DNA of 64,000 nt from positions 2,552,745-2,616,744 of the forward strand of contig NC_021678.1 of the NCBI RefSeq assembly GCF_000247815.1, in the 5' to 3' direction. A program made the translations under genes and the position numbers. The notes under the pieces were generated by a model. That model was not told the DNA's origin. It saw nothing but the letters and a program-made list of their open reading frames with translations, and ran no database searches. Below, piece by piece: positions 39,713-54,513 of the stretch (positions are counted from its first letter, which is position 1; each line of letters opens with the position of its first letter). This stretch comes from Ficedula albicollis. Lineage: Eukaryota > Chordata > Aves > Passeriformes > Muscicapidae.

Positions 39713-41204
39713 GAGTGCTTCCCCAAACTCTTGTTTAGCTCTCTTTGCATCTTGAAGCTCCCTCCAGCTAAGTTCTGTGAAATGGGGAGTGAGAGGAGGA
39801 GAGAGGGCTGGAGGCTCCATTTCATGTTGCTCTCAGGCAGCTGTTTGCACATTGCTCAGAAAATGAGTCTGTCACCGTATCTTATTTACGAGCCGTTTCT
39901 CGCTCCAGCACTGTCTGTTCGTGTTTCTGTGAGAATTTATTTTTAAAACAACTAATAAAATAGCTTTTAGCTGCTTCTGAAAGTCAGCCTTCTGTTAAAG
40001 GCAATGAGAGCTGAGGGGCTTTGAGGAAACTCCACAGTTTCTGTTGCTTCAGCTGCTCCTCTTGTTTTGGGGCAGAGGTAGAAAGATGAGCAAATTCTGA
40101 TGGAATTTCCCCTGGATCCTTCCAATGTCTTAGGAAAACAAAGACATGGCTTCTCTGACCAAAGAGGTTTTTGCTTTGGAACTTGCAAAACAAATGGAGG
40201 AAGGAGAAAAAGAGCTTTTCCATTGCCAGTGACTGCAGATTCCCAGCAAATGGGGTCCATTGTCAGGGCACACTAATTCTGCCTTCATTACCAGGTACTG
40301 AAGAGAGCAGGGCATTAAAAGAATAAATTGGTGTTGTTTCCACAGTTGGACTGTTACTGTGTCTGGATTTAATCCTCCTGGCAGGAGGGTTAAATAACAC
40401 TGCTGTAGCCACAGTAATTAGCTTTTTGCCAGGGCTCTCATAGCAGACCTGCAGATTCTTCTGCTATCAGAGCAGGTAACTCTCACTGAAGGTAGATTCA
40501 TCTCTGTTATTTTTTTTCTGTCCTGTATTTAGGGAATAAATGCCAAGCTATCTAACTCTGGAAATTATGTTCTGGCCAGATATTGAGCTCTGTGTGTGTC
40601 CCTGGGATGGAGGGACTTGTTCTTCCACACTGGGATCTCCAGGCTCTCTTTGGACCATGACTGTTCTGATTAAATTATTCCTGGCTCACAGGAAAATCTT
40701 CAGCTCCATCCCTGCCCTGAGTGACATCTTCATCAGTGGTGGTTAATCTTAACTCATTTCCACAAGAAAAAGTTGCCTTGAGTTTATAGGACTATTTTTG
40801 TTTGTAGTCATGTTAATTTTATCTTCAGTCTTTCAAGACCCTCCATGAGTCCATCTCAGCCTCACTATTTGGAACAGGAGTGTCTTCCTGCCTTTCTGCC
40901 AGCCCAGTCACTGCTGTGTGGCATTTCCAAGATGTATCTGAGCAGCATCTTCCTTGGAATATCCCAGCTTCCAAACACAAGCCTGGTTGCTTCCTGGCAG
41001 AGGCAGAGCTCTCTGGCTTGGCATCCCACTTGTGCCATGCTCAAGGACAGAAATGGGAATGATTTTTCACAATTGGCAGTTTGGGATGTTCCCAAGTGAT
41101 TTGAAAACTCAGATTAGGGCATGGGAGGTTCTGTCAGCCTGCATCCTTCACCTGGTCTTCCTCTGTTCATCTCTTCGTCCCTTGGATTGGTGTGGTGTGA
41201 TGGG

Positions 41205-41310
41205 ATGGGGGATTCAGGGATGGGACAGCCACAGTTTCTCTGGGCACCCTGTGCCAGGACCTCACCACCCTCACAGGGAAGAATTTCTCCCCAGTACCCC
41301 AAGATTGCAT
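41205..41310 (-). mobile_element. CR1 internal fragment, minus strand
   Basis: GATGGGACAGCCACAGTTTC and GGGCACCCTGTGCCAGGACC, then TCACAGGGAAGAATTTCTCC, are the reverse complement of the CR1 segment seen at 4690-4790. Confidence 0.8.
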
Positions 41311-42627
41311 TATTTCAGAGTTAGTTCTGATTCTTCTTTGTGAGAAGAAATTTTTCCTCTAGAACTGATGATATTGTGGCTCAGTGTCTCTGCTGTGGGC
41401 TCAGTTTTTTAGCTGCCTGTTACTTACATTTCTGGGTTGATTAACATTAAAAAAAACCCTCAAGTTGGTATGATATGGATTCATTTTCTAAAATGGTGGA
41501 ATAATTTGAAAGGAAAATATCTGCAACATTAAGTTTAATGGTTTTATTTCCCTATATTTACTGCAGCTGGGGCTCAGCCATCTGTATTCTATGGATAGCT
41601 GTCTGTGCTTCAGGACTGTATTAATTTGGGATTGATTCACTTTCAGGGTACTGTGGCTTTTGAACATCTATTTTTCTTAATTTTGGGATAAATGGAAAAG
41701 AGGCAACCATAGGATGTTGAACTCCCAATGACTGATTTTTCCCAGCTGAGTTCTTGATCTTCCTTGCCACGCTGGAGTTTCTTGGGGAGTTATTAAGCCT
41801 TGGGAGTCCTGAGCTGCTTTGTGTATAAATTCCCACCAAAATACAAGATATTCCAGTGTTTTCAAAGGAGTAGCCTTTGAAAACCAGATCAAAAAATCAC
41901 CCTGCTTTGGCAAAGAAACTCCCAGCTCCATGAGAAGGGAGCAATGGGTATTCTCCAAAAGTGTGTTAAGACCTTTGTTTTTCTAAAATGCAATTCCTCT
42001 GCTGGAGGTCAGAGGGAAAGATACTGTGAGAGGTGTCTCCACGTGTGGAATGTTGAGTTTTTGGGAAACAGAAGATCCCAAATGAGCACAAAACCAAGGA
42101 AATGTGGCCTTTCTCATCAGCAAGCTTTTAATGTGTTTCAGAGTGCAGTGCTTTTGCTGAGAGTACAGGGCCGTAAAGAGCAATTGAGTGCTGCAAATTG
42201 GTCCATTGAATAATTGAAAATAGTTTAAAATGGCATAATTGGCTTAAAGATGTCTAATCAACCCATCTTATCCCTCTGAGCTTCCCAGGGGCTTTACCCT
42301 GATGCATCCCAGTGGCTTCTTTCCATGGTCAGTGCTGCTGCTTGTTATTTGTTTGCTGGTGGAGGACACTCATCTCTCTAACATTCCTATATTTGGCTTC
42401 TGCTTTACTTGCTCTCTTTCTGTCCCCAAATATTTGATTGGAACAAATGAATCAAGAGAAATGTTAATTGCCCTTTGCACTAAATGCTGGGTTAGTTGAA
42501 AAAGCCACTTGGCATGGAGAGCTGGTGAAATTACACATCTAAAGAATGATTTCAACCAGATCTTTCCATTTATCTCCAAGCTAGGAATTCACTGCTAGTG
42601 CTGGGGCTTCAGTACCATGTTTGCCTA

Positions 42628-42692
42628 ATGGAAGGGATTGAAAATAGGTGATTTCTTAGGTCCCTTCCAACCCAAACCGTTCCATGCTTCTT
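42628..42692 (+). mobile_element. CR1 tail fragment
   Basis: TTAGGTCCCTTCCAACCCAA, then ACCGTTCCATGCTTC; the CR1 3' end. Confidence 0.8.
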
Positions 42693-44642
42693 TGTTAACT
42701 ATTTGTTCCTCCTGAACATCTAAAGACATAATTAAAGCTAAGAAAGAAACTGCAGTTGCCCTGACCAGTTTCTGCCTCGTTGCCCAAGGGAAATCAGTCA
42801 CAATGAAACGGTCTCAATTTTTAATAATGTTAAAAAGGAGGGTGAGGAGACAGCTCACACCATCAGAGAGAGCTGGGAATGCAGTAGAGCACTTGGGGAA
42901 AATCCAGAGGTGATTTTCCCTTATCAAGACAGGCACCATGCCATATGAAAACCAAACATCCCTTTAAATGGTTTTGGAAACCACTGCAGGAGGAATATTG
43001 GCTTTTTTTGGAGGCATCTTAATTGAGGGGGCAGCGAGGAAATGTAGAGATGCTGTAGGTGAAAATGGTAAAATTGGGGGGCAAAATAAAAGAGAGGGTA
43101 AGACTACATTTAGCTGGGCATTTTGATGTCTGCTGCTTTTATGGTGTGTAAGTTTGAGGGATGTCAGGAAGAGGAAGGGAAATGGAGGCTGTGCAGGCTG
43201 AGGTAATGGGCAAGCTGAGCACAGTGGGATTGGCCACTGTCAGGGCAGCTCTTCCCACATAAATCCTGCTCAGAAACATCACAGCCAAGGGGAAAGGCAG
43301 GAATCATCTCACCCAGGCCCCATAAATCCAGTCCTGGCCATCAGGGATGTACATCCCTAATGAACATTCCTTCCTGAGCAGGAGTGGGATGAGCTAATTG
43401 TCTTGGGCTCCCTCTGGTTCCCTGGCTCAGGGTCACTTTGTTTGGATTGAAGTGTCATTACAGGTAATTGGAGCTGGATGTGTAGATCAAAGGGAGAATC
43501 CAGCCATGCCATTTATTAGCTGAAGGAATGAAGTAATTGAATTTGCCAATTTAAAGCCACCCTTCCCTGTCTTTAGAAAATACTGACCCTGCAGATTTTT
43601 CATGCTGAACTGCTCATTTAAATTTTGGAGGTGGTGTTCTCCTCTGGGGCTTTGATACGCTGCTCATGGAAATGTGTGTTTAGAGATGGAAAAGGAGAGA
43701 AATGGCCCTTGTGAGGGACAAGTGAGTATTTTACTCTGTTCACCAGGTGTCTGCACAAATGGGGTGTGGTATTATATATTTCCCTAAAAAAGGAGGGGAA
43801 AAAACCCCAACCTGTGACAGTTTTCACAAGGAGTAACAAAGTTCCTAATCTTTAAATAAACATCATTATACCCTCGGTAGAGAAAATGGGGTAAGAAATA
43901 TGTGTTGATTGTTTTGGTTTTTTTTCCTAGAACCTTGTAACTAGATAAGAATTTTGTGTGTTCCTCCTCTTCCTTATAGAGGAAACACCATTTCCATAGT
44001 GCCAGATTTTGGGGCTAATAAGAAGAAATTGCCTCCAGGCTTTCACACAGCACCTGCAATTAAAGTGAATAAAATTGCAAGGGGGGTAGTTGGAAGTTTG
44101 TTGCTCTTTAAGAAAATGAGGAATTAATTACTGGAGATGGTAGATGGATAACAGAGGAGGCTTAATCCCTTAAATTCGATGTGTCATTGGAGAGACTATG
44201 GAGGTGGTGCTGGGGACTGGCTGTCCCCAGGTCAATTAACACCGAGTTAACAAGGGACAGGGAGTGAAGGTCTCCCCCTCCCAGCAGGCAGGAGGCAGGA
44301 GCTGTGCAGAGGCACAGCAGGGATGTGGGTGGAAAGGGGGTGACCCACCACGTGCTGCTGGTCACAGGAGACACTTGCTCCTGCACGTGGTGTCTGGAAT
44401 TCCAAGCCCGAGGAATTGGCAGGGGGAAATTGGAAATGCAGGGATGATAACAGCAGGGCCACGTGTGCTCTGTATATCAAGCAGGTAGTGACAGGCTGTC
44501 CCTGCCATCAGCCCCAGTGCTCTTATTCATCTATTTTGGGCACAAAGTGTTTGGGAAAAGTGTTTGTCTGCTGAATCTTTTCCTGATCAAGTGCTAATTA
44601 TTATAGCAAGTGGAAAACACAATGTAAAAGTTTTGAATTGGG

Positions 44643-45016
44643 CAACATCCAAACAATTGGACTAACATCCAAAATCCAGTTCAGTTAATTCCAGATTCAT
44701 TTCCTTTTGTCTGAGTGATTCCCCTTTGTCTCCCCTTTCCCTTCCCCATTTGGGAAGTTCTTCCCACAGAAGAGTGAATGCAAAAACTCATTACTGTTTG
44801 AAATAGGAAATATTAAAAGTTGGTTGTGACAACATCCAAACAATTGGACTAACGTCCAAAATCCAGTTCAGTTAATTCCAGATTAATTTCCTTTTGTCTG
44901 AGTGATTCCTCTTTGTCTCCCCTTTCCCTTCCCCGTTTGGGAAGTTCTTCCCACAGAAGAGTGGATGCAAAAACTCATTACTCTTTGAAATAGGAAATAT
45001 TAAAAGTTGGTTGTGC
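44643..45016. repeat. Tandem duplication, 187-bp units
   Basis: CAACATCCAAACAATTGGAC starts at 44643 and 44830. The units differ at a handful of sites. The second abuts a different tandem duplication at about 45014. Confidence 0.9.
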
Positions 45017-45287
45017 AGATGAGGTTAAAGAGGGATGAACCTCACCAGTGATCCACGTTAGATGTGGGTGGGAAGTGACAAAAGGAGCTATGTTTTAACT
45101 GATCATTTAAGATGACAGCCTTAGCATTAGTTGCAGCCCAGAGGATTCCCTGCAGATGAGTTTAAAGAGGGATGAACCTCACCAGTGATCCACGTTAGAT
45201 GTGGGTGGGAAGTGACAAAAGGAGCTATGTTTTAACTGATCATTTAAGATGACAGCCTTAGCATTAGTTGCAGCCCAGAGGATTCCC
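45014..45287. repeat. Tandem duplication, 137-bp units
   Basis: GCAGATGAG followed by TTAAAGAGGGATGAACCTCA starts at about 45014 and 45151. Each unit ends in CCCAGAGGATTCCCT, and they are near identical. Confidence 0.9.
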
Positions 45288-46085
45288 TAGAAATCCCAGC
45301 AAACACCACAAATCCTGTAGGAGGTGTGTATTTGAAAGTAGCAGAGCATGATAAATCCTCATGTATTAACTTAATTTGGGAAAAAATTGTGGTGTTGCGT
45401 TGTAGCTTCAAATGGTGATGGGGTACAGAGCCCAAAATGGAAATGTGCTGAAATTCTGTGGTGGGGGATGCAGGGAAAACAGCGTGGTTGGCTGGGTTTT
45501 CAAGGGATGCTTTTGCAGTTCTGACTAAATAAACCATGACAGCACAGACTAAATGCAATGAAACATAAGGTACAGCGGCGTCTCAGCTCGTGAGCTCCAG
45601 CCCACACCTCCTCTCAGTGTCATGACTGGGCTGAGACAGGCTGGGCATGATTTGTTTAAATTTCTACAGCAAGGCAAGAGCTGAGAACTGCCCAAATTCC
45701 AGGTCTGCTCCTCACCCATGGGAAGAACAGAGAGTGCAGTGCCTGAGGAACATCCTCTGGCCAAACTGGTGTTCGACTGCATGGAACAGGCTGGAGCTTT
45801 TGCTGCAGCATCATTTTCTGTTAATTGTCATTAGAAATGTCAGATTGCATCTTGCCTTCCAGCTTTTTCCACCTGTAAATAGAATAAATGTTCCAGAAAT
45901 ATCTCCTCTACATCTCCTTGTCCTTTACCTTTGGTAAAAGGAACACCATGAAGCTCATAGCTAGAGGTTCCTAAGAGCTGCATCTCCTTACTAAAATTGA
46001 AAGAATTAGGTAAAATTGCTTTTGGATAAAGTCATTCAGAGCTTCTGCTCTTTGTTTAATAATTGAGCTTTTGTGTCTTTGTTAA

Positions 46086-46208
<123 letters not shown>

Positions 46209-46436
46209 TGAACAATCAGTGCTGTGGCATCTTAGCCATAAACACAGCATTCCTCTGTGGTGTTACTGCCTTTTATATTTGTGCTTACTGCTGGTTTGCT
46301 CCTTTCCCTGCTGTGCTCTGCTGTGTTGCCTCAGTGCCTGCTGTTTTGTTTCTTTAAACTGGATATTTCAAGAGAAAAGTTTTCATTCAACCAGCGGTAC
46401 AAACTCAGGTTTGCTGTGATTTTGTCACCAACGTTC

Positions 46437-46548
46437 AGAGCCAGGCTGGGTGGGCCTTGGACAGCCTGGTCTAGTGGAAGTTGTCTCTACCTGTGACAGG
46501 GGGTTGGAACTGGATGAGTTCCAGCCCAAACCATTCTGAGATTCTGTA
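46437..46548 (+). mobile_element. CR1 3' fragment
   Basis: CCAGGCTGGGTGGGCCTTGG, AGCCTGGTCTAGTGGAAGTT and a terminal AACCATTCTGAGATTCTGTA in CR1 order. It lies about 235 bp after exon 7. Confidence 0.85.
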
Positions 46549-49235
46549 ACATTTCCTATCAAAAAGTCACCTTCAATGTAGACAACAAACTTTTTTTTCG
46601 CTCTTCTGATGAAGTGGGATTTTCATCCTACTGCTTTCACAGCTTCTACTGCATTCCTTAATTTTGTCTTCAGAGGATAGCCAAGGTAAGTCTGCCTCAG
46701 AGGAGAATTTATCCACTTATTCCAGTGTAATCCAAAAATGTGTTATTGAGAGCTTATTTTCATTAGTCCTCTACTTCTTACAGGCTTCATCAACAGGGAC
46801 ATTGCTTCAGGTGTTTCAATGAGTTTAGCTTTTGTGTCTGATACTGGTGAGCTCTTCCTATGAGCTGTGATTTATGGTTGTGTCCAAGTGAGAATAGTTT
46901 GAAGGCTTGAGCTGTCAGTGGGGAAAAATTTGCCCTCCCCAGGCAGAAGAATGTGATTTTTCTTGCCTATTTCTAGCCTTAAGATATTGGGAACTTATAA
47001 ACACCCTGAAATTACATCCTGTTTCACCTGTGTGTGCTGTTCATAAAAGGAAATTTAAATGCATTTACAAAGTGGTACCCAAGAATGAAGCAGCCCTGGA
47101 GAATCCAGGGACAGATTCTTACTCATCAGTTGGCTCAATGAGTAATTAACTGCAGAGGAGTCTCTACAAGGTCGTGCTTGGGGCACTTGCTATAAATGGG
47201 AAGAGCTAGTGGCAAAGGAGGTCTGTTGAAATACTGTCCCTTTCTAATCTTTTGCTGTCATCCTCCTTAAATTATGACCTGTGTGCATGATGTCATCATC
47301 ACGAGCTTGCTCCAGAGCCATGGCATATAGCTGGGTAAGTGCAGGGTTTTAGATGCACCCTTTGGACTGTGAGGAGACTGGGCTGTGTTTATCTGCAGTC
47401 TGATATCACTTCACTTGACAGCTTGAAATGCACACCTGGGGTTTTGTTCCTGTCCCTTCCTTTCCCCAAGTAAAAATTGTTGTTCTTCCTTCTATCTGCA
47501 TAGTGCCTGGAGATAGCACTCCCCTGCAGCTAGGTGATCATATTGAACAGTCCAAATGGTGATTTATGGTAGTTGTAATGTTCTAGAATGAAATCAATTA
47601 TGGAGAGAGATGAATTTAGGAGAAGCAGAGAACGATTAACCTCCTCCTTAAATGGCAGTGATGCCAAGGTGCTAACACAGGTGTCGTGTTTGGCTTTTTT
47701 ATTAGAGCCATGTAAAGTGAAAAAGGAACATTTCTACAGGATGAATGTTTCCTAATCTCTATGAAGGTGAGGACACAAATTGAATTAAATTATTTCAAAT
47801 CTTCCAGTAGGCCAGAGGAAGTTACACAGGCATTAAGTCACTTAAAAGTCCTTAGGAAGGGGAAGGTATTTTTGTTAAGCTGGTTACATGTGTCACTGTC
47901 TGTATAGGAAGGAATAAAGTTTGTGGTTAGCATCAGAGTATTTGGGTGAAGGCTGATCCTCCAGAGCCTGAGAGTCAGAGGATGAAGGAGCTGTTTTGGA
48001 AGATGGGAAGATATCTTTGAAGATACTGATTTGCTGCAAGAACAAACACAGCTCATGAGGGAGGCACATATATCTCATTATGCAAACACACAACATTACA
48101 AACAATTGTTTATGTGATAAATCCTCTTTTTCAGTCCTTATGGAAATGCCTTGAGAAGAGCATGAAGGATGGCAGGGTTTGCAGCTCCATCCTGTAAATC
48201 TTACCTGGCAGGACGAGCTGGAACTGGCCCTCTCAGAGCATTATGCAGCAGTTTAAAAGAGCAACATCATTTTGGGGAGAATGGATGGAAAAAGAGGAGG
48301 AAGAAAAGGACCATCAGGGAGGCATCATTCCACCCTTTCTGGCTGTGAGCACATGGGAATGAATTTCTTACTCCTCCCTCACACTTTGTCTTTGGAGGCA
48401 GCCAGCAGCAGGTCCCTCATCAGGAAAGAAAATTACTTCAGTAATTTAGCTAATATGTGACTAAGTTGGAGGCTTCATAATAAAAAACCATTTCATTTCT
48501 TCAAGCCTTGATGAAGAGTCTCAGGTTTTTTATCCAGTTGAGGCATGTGGTTATTGCTTAGTCCTGAATAATGTGGTGCCTGCATCAGTATTGCCTTCAA
48601 TTCTTCATCCTTTGGCATGTAAATTGTTAGTTTACTCCTCTATTTTTAAAGAAAAGCTGGCTGAAAAGTAGAAAACTTGCAGGCAGTGTTACTGGTGATT
48701 TCTCTTAGAGTCTTTAACTATTTTAATTGATTTTTTTTCCTCTCATCTGGTACAAAAGATGAAACATCACAAACACTTAGGCTGAAATATGACCAAAAAA
48801 ACAGTGGAGCATCTCAGAGCTCCACATCCTTGCACAATTGATGAGCTGTGGGTGAGGACAGCTCCTTGCAGTGGTGCCTGCTTTTCTGGGCATTAAAGGG
48901 ATTACACAAAACAGGGACTGATTAAATCATTTTGGCTCCAGTGCTCACAGGTAGATTCTCAACCTTTCCAACACTTGTTACAGATGGGAGAGGAGCAGGG
49001 AGCCATAGGATTCCATAGAAATAACACCCAGGAGAAGCTGCTCCGTGGAGCAGTCTGCAGTGTGGTAAACACTCATGTAGAAGCAGGGGCAGTTTTCCAA
49101 GCTGGCCATAAATTGCCTTGCTTCAGACAGTTTATAAATATTTGTCTCCAAAATGTGCTTCATGCAGAGCTCACAGTTAACAGTGGAGCACGAAGCAAAC
49201 TGAGGAGTTGCTATTTACAGTGCAAAAATCAGAGA

Positions 49236-49600
49236 ACTCCTGAAAGGTTTGGGTTGGAAAGGACCTTAAAGAAAATCTCATTCCAATGTCCCTGCCATGG
49301 GCAGGGACACCTTCCACTATCCCAGGTTGTTCCAGGTTCTGTCCAGCTTGTCCTGGAACACTTCCAGGGATGGGGCAGCCACAGCTTCTCTGGGCAACCT
49401 CTACCATGGCCTCACCACCCACACAGAGAAGAATTTCCTCTTAATATCTAGTCTAAAGCTCCTCTCTTTCACTGTAGATTACCTTTGTAAATAGTCTCTC
49501 TCCCTGTTTCTTTCTGCAGGCTCCCTTCAGGCACTGGAAGGCCACAGTTAGGTCACCCCACATCCTTCCTCACATCAGAGTGACCAAAAAGCCTCAAAAC
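49236..49600 (-). mobile_element. CR1 3' fragment, minus strand
   Basis: Begins with the reverse-complement tail (GGTTTGGGTTGGAAAGGACC) and runs through CTGCCATGGGCAGGGACACC, GGGGCAGCCACAGCTTCTCT and a TTAGGTCACCCCACATCCTT segment. One of the longer CR1 pieces here. Confidence 0.85.
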
Positions 49601-50640
49601 CTCTTTTCTGCACTTTTTTTCCTCTTGATTTTCTCCTCAACTTGATTTTCCTTGTATTGGAAGAACAGTCAGCAGTCTCTGGTTGAGCTGCAGGGTTTTC
49701 AGCCAGGTGAACCCAGCAGCAGCAGCATGGCCCTTTCCTCCAGAGTATCCCCTCTGGGGCTCTTCCAGCACTCACTCTCTCACTAGGAAGAAGTTGAACA
49801 CACTGGATACCACAATAATGAGGTTCTGGCATCCTTGTGACAGCTGGAGCTCCTGGCAGCTGCTTTTCTTCATCCCTTCCAACTTTTGTCAGCAGGGGGA
49901 AGAGGCTGATGGCAAAGCAGATGTGTTTGCTGGGAGCTTTGGGAAGGCTGGGTTGTCAGGTGGCTTTTTTCCCCTCCTTTCTCAAACTTGTCCTTAATAT
50001 GAATCCTTTTGCTGCCTCGTTGGAAGAGATCAGTTACTACACAGAGAATAAGCCTGGCTTCTCATATCCCAGCAATAATCACTCAGATCAGCTTGTGCAG
50101 TTGAGTGAGATACTTGAGGATGGAGAGAGGAGATAGCTGCATTTGGCTTGGCTACCCTCTTAAATTTGACAGAACCCTTAGAATAACACACTCTTGGATT
50201 TTCAGGCTGTCACATCCTTCAAAGTCAATGTTTTGGCATCTTTTCTGGGGTGGGGGAGGTCTTTTTGAAGCCCCAGGAATGGAGGAGCTTCCAGCTGTGT
50301 CAGAGAACAACAGGAAGCAAGGGGAGGGTGCCCTTGGGTTGAAAACCCCAGGATTTGTGCATGAGTGGGAAGGAAATGTGTTGTGAGCTGACTGGGATGG
50401 GCAGTAAAGGAGTGGAAGCTCTAAAACATTTGGAGAGTTTTTTTCTTCCCCACAATGCAGCTTTTTCCATCTCCTGGGATTTTGCTGGGAAGAAGCTGCT
50501 CTGCTGACCAGGGGTAGGATCAGAATGTTTATGTGCAGACTGGCTGAGTTGTTTCCTAAAACTCATTTTAAGCACTTGCTTCTCTTCTTTCTTCAAAGTG
50601 AGCTGAAAAAAACCAAACCCTAGGTTGGCCAGAGAGGTTG

Positions 50641-50740
50641 TGGACTCCTCATCCTTCAAGGCCAGGCTGGATGGGGCTTGTAGCAACCTGGTCTAGTGGG
50701 AAGTGTCCCTGCCCATGGAAGGGTTTTGGAACTAGATGGC
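50641..50740 (+). mobile_element. CR1 fragment cut off by an LTR-like element
   Basis: GGCCAGGCTGGATGGGGCTT through GGTTTTGGAACTAGATGGCT; the expected AAGGTCCCTTCCAACCC tail is missing because a different sequence begins at about 50741. Confidence 0.8.
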
Positions 50741-51560
50741 TGTCAATGGGTTAGTTGTATTATTTAATTAGTAGTTTGTTTTTAATTTTTGTTTTGTTTT
50801 GTTTTATTCAGAGTTAGGATTAAGAACACGAAGGAGACAAATTTTTCCTGTTTGGACTTGGTTGTTTATTAAGTTTTATTTGAAGTACAGAGAGTTTTGT
50901 AATACTTTTAGCTACTAGCTAAAAGTGAGCAAAATGGAGATGAGTCTAGCTAGCTACAAGGTCTTTTAAAGCTAAACAGAAGTACAGAGAGTTTTGTAAT
51001 ACTTTTAGCTACTAGCTAAAAGTGAGCAAAATGGAGATGAGTCTAGCTAGCTACAAGGTCTTTTAAAGCTAAACAGTCCAATAAAGAACTAACACCTTTA
51101 TTATTTATACTTTTGACCCAATAACCAAACCAAATAACCACTAACTATCCAGCCAAAAACTATTACATGAAATTATGAAGAAGGAAGAAGAAGACAGAAA
51201 GAGACAACACCCCATTTTGTCCCATACCTGTTACTATATTCTAAAAACCCCAAATTCCAAGTCCTTCACCATGTGAAATTACACACTTCTATTCAACTAC
51301 ACACCCATGATTTTAACTCCATCACTCAAATTTGGAAGCCTTCTCCAAGGCCTTAAGTCAAAAGCAGTGTTCTCCAGGGGGTCAGTGTCAGAAAACACAA
51401 AAAGTTGAAAACTCCCAGGCTTCTGGGTTCCAAAAAATGCTCTTTAAGGTTACTTCCAGTCTGGATCATTCAGTGATTCTCTTCAGTTCAGCCAAATTTT
51501 TGAGTCACTGTCTCTTCTGAGAATTTTAGAAGGAAAAGAAAGGAGGATGATGTTGGAGTC
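50741..51560 (-). mobile_element. LTR-like element on the minus strand
   Basis: Read on the minus strand, it has a TATA-like TATAAATA (51102-51109) followed about 230 bp later by AATAAA signals (50865-50880). That is the order and spacing of an LTR promoter and polyadenylation site. It contains an internal 97-bp tandem duplication (50883-51076). Its 51200-51550 part recurs at 52247-52585. A CR1 tail is cut off at about 50740, at the probable element edge. No coding sequence remains. Limits are approximate. Confidence 0.5.
50883..51076. repeat. Tandem duplication, 97-bp units, inside an LTR-like element
   Basis: AAGTACAGAGAGTTTTGTAA through TTTTAAAGCTAAACAG is repeated exactly at 50883 and 50980. 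Confidence 0.93.
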
Positions 51561-52246
51561 AGTGAGTTAGGGAGTCTCTCTGAATTCTTCAGAGAGAAAT
51601 CAGAGTGCAGAGATTAAATAAGTTTTAAAGTGAGTTCTAATGCTTTCAATAAGTGAAAAGTTTCAAATGCCACAGTAACAATGAATGTTCTAATAAAAGT
51701 TGAAACATACTGATATCTTCAGTAGAGGCTCCAGGCCCACAGTTGTAGACAGTGCTTAGACATAATAGAGCTATAGTAAAGATATTGCTCACATTTCTTA
51801 GGTAGAACAAGATAAATTGTATGCATAGCTCTGTACATAACCTGGTGTGCTAAGAAACTAGAATTCTGATAGGTTAAGGAGTGGTGGTCCGAGTTTGTGT
51901 CTTAGCTTGTTAGAAAAATCCTATATAAGAGTTTGTATTCGAGAAAGTTGTTGCTTTTTAGCCATTGTGGCTTTTAGCCACTTGCTTTTTAGCCATTCTG
52001 GCTTCTAGCCATTTGCTTACTGCTAGCTGCTTTGCCATTGCTTTTTGCTATTGCTTGTCTGTGTACTGTTGAGACTGATGTGCTTTGTAATGAGATGTGC
52101 TTTGTAATAAATAACCTTTTTAACTATTAGCTGCTTTGCTTATTTAAGATAACCTGATGCAGTAAAAGCCTAAGAGCTCGAGTAGGAGCCTATAGAGCTC
52201 CAAAGTTAGTGCCTTAGAGCACCTGGAGGTCCAGAGAACCTCCACA
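51561..52246 (+). mobile_element. LTR-like insertion with TATA box and polyadenylation signal
   Basis: AT-rich block lying between two diverged copies of another LTR segment. It has TATATAAG (51922-51929) and AATAAA (52106-52111), 180 bp apart, and ends CTCCACA. Between these signals are imperfect repeats of TTAGCCATT-type words. This fits a second LTR inserted in the first, but no clean target-site duplication was found and the left edge is uncertain. Confidence 0.4.
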
Positions 52247-52589
52247 AGAGACAACACCCCATTTTGTCCCATACCTGTTACTATATTCTAAAAACCCCAA
52301 ATTCCAAGTCCTTCACCATGTGAAATTACACACTTCTATTCAACTACACACCCACTACAAACCTGTGATTTTTAACTCCATCACTCAAATTTGGAACCCT
52401 TCTCCAAGGCCAGGGGGTCAGTGTCAGAAAGCAAGAAAGTTCAAAATTTCCAGGCTTCTGGGTTCCAACAAATGCTGCCTAAGGTCACTTCCAGCCCGAA
52501 TCATTCCGTGATTCTCTTCAGTTCAGCCAAATTTTCAAATCGTTGTGTCTTCCGAGAATTTTAGGAGGAAAAGAAAGAAGGATGACGCA
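52247..52589 (-). mobile_element. LTR fragment related to 51200-51550
   Basis: Starts AGAGACAACACCCCATTTTG and tracks the 51200-51550 segment base for base with scattered substitutions and small indels (for example an extra ACTACAAACC). The two are old relatives rather than a recent copy. On the minus strand it would be the U3 part. It ends about 72 bp before MICU1 exon 8. Confidence 0.6.
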
Positions 52590-52661
52590 GCTGAGCTTGG
52601 AGTCCTCACAGTGGCACTTAAGTGGCGTGGTTTTGATTGTGCCATCCTCCCTGTGCCGCAG

Positions 52662-52859
52662 GTGCAGAGCATCATCCGTTCCCAAACCAGCATGGGCATG
52701 CGGCACCGGGACCGCTCCACCACCGGCAACACGCTCAAAACCGGCTTCAACTCGGCGCTCACCACCTACTTCTTCGGGGCTGACCTCAAGGGCAAGCTCA
52801 CCATCTCCCACTTCCTGGACTTCCAGCGCAAGCTGCAGCACGATATTCTGAAACTAGAG
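52662..52859 (+). CDS. MICU1: MICU1 exon 8: region between the EF-hands
   Basis: Acceptor TGTGCCGCAG, 198 nt, phase 0 at both ends. It encodes residues 247-312: [19 protein letters not shown], then [20 protein letters not shown], then [19 protein letters not shown], then QHDILKLE. It matches human MICU1 closely and ends where the mammalian exon ends, before FERHDPVDGR. The donor is GAG|GTTTGG, which is weak (G at +5 is the only extra match). The exon is strikingly GC-rich. LTR-derived sequence ends about 70 bp upstream and starts about 107 bp downstream. The next exon was looked for and not seen before 64000. Confidence 0.94.
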
Positions 52860-53077
52860 GTTTGGGGTGGATTTTTTTATTCTGCAGGGGAGGGTTGTGC
52901 TGCAAGGTGGGGCTGCTGGAGGGAGGAGCAAGAGCCCGGGGAGGGTACGGAGGGAATTTCTACAGCTGTCTTGGTTTAGGGCAAATTTGGGAGAAAAGTT
53001 TTGAATGGGGTTGTTCTAGGAAACAGAGTAAAGTTGTCTTTTTTTTAACTGGTTTGGGGAAATTTTTTTTTCGGAGA

Positions 53078-54513
<1,436 letters not shown>

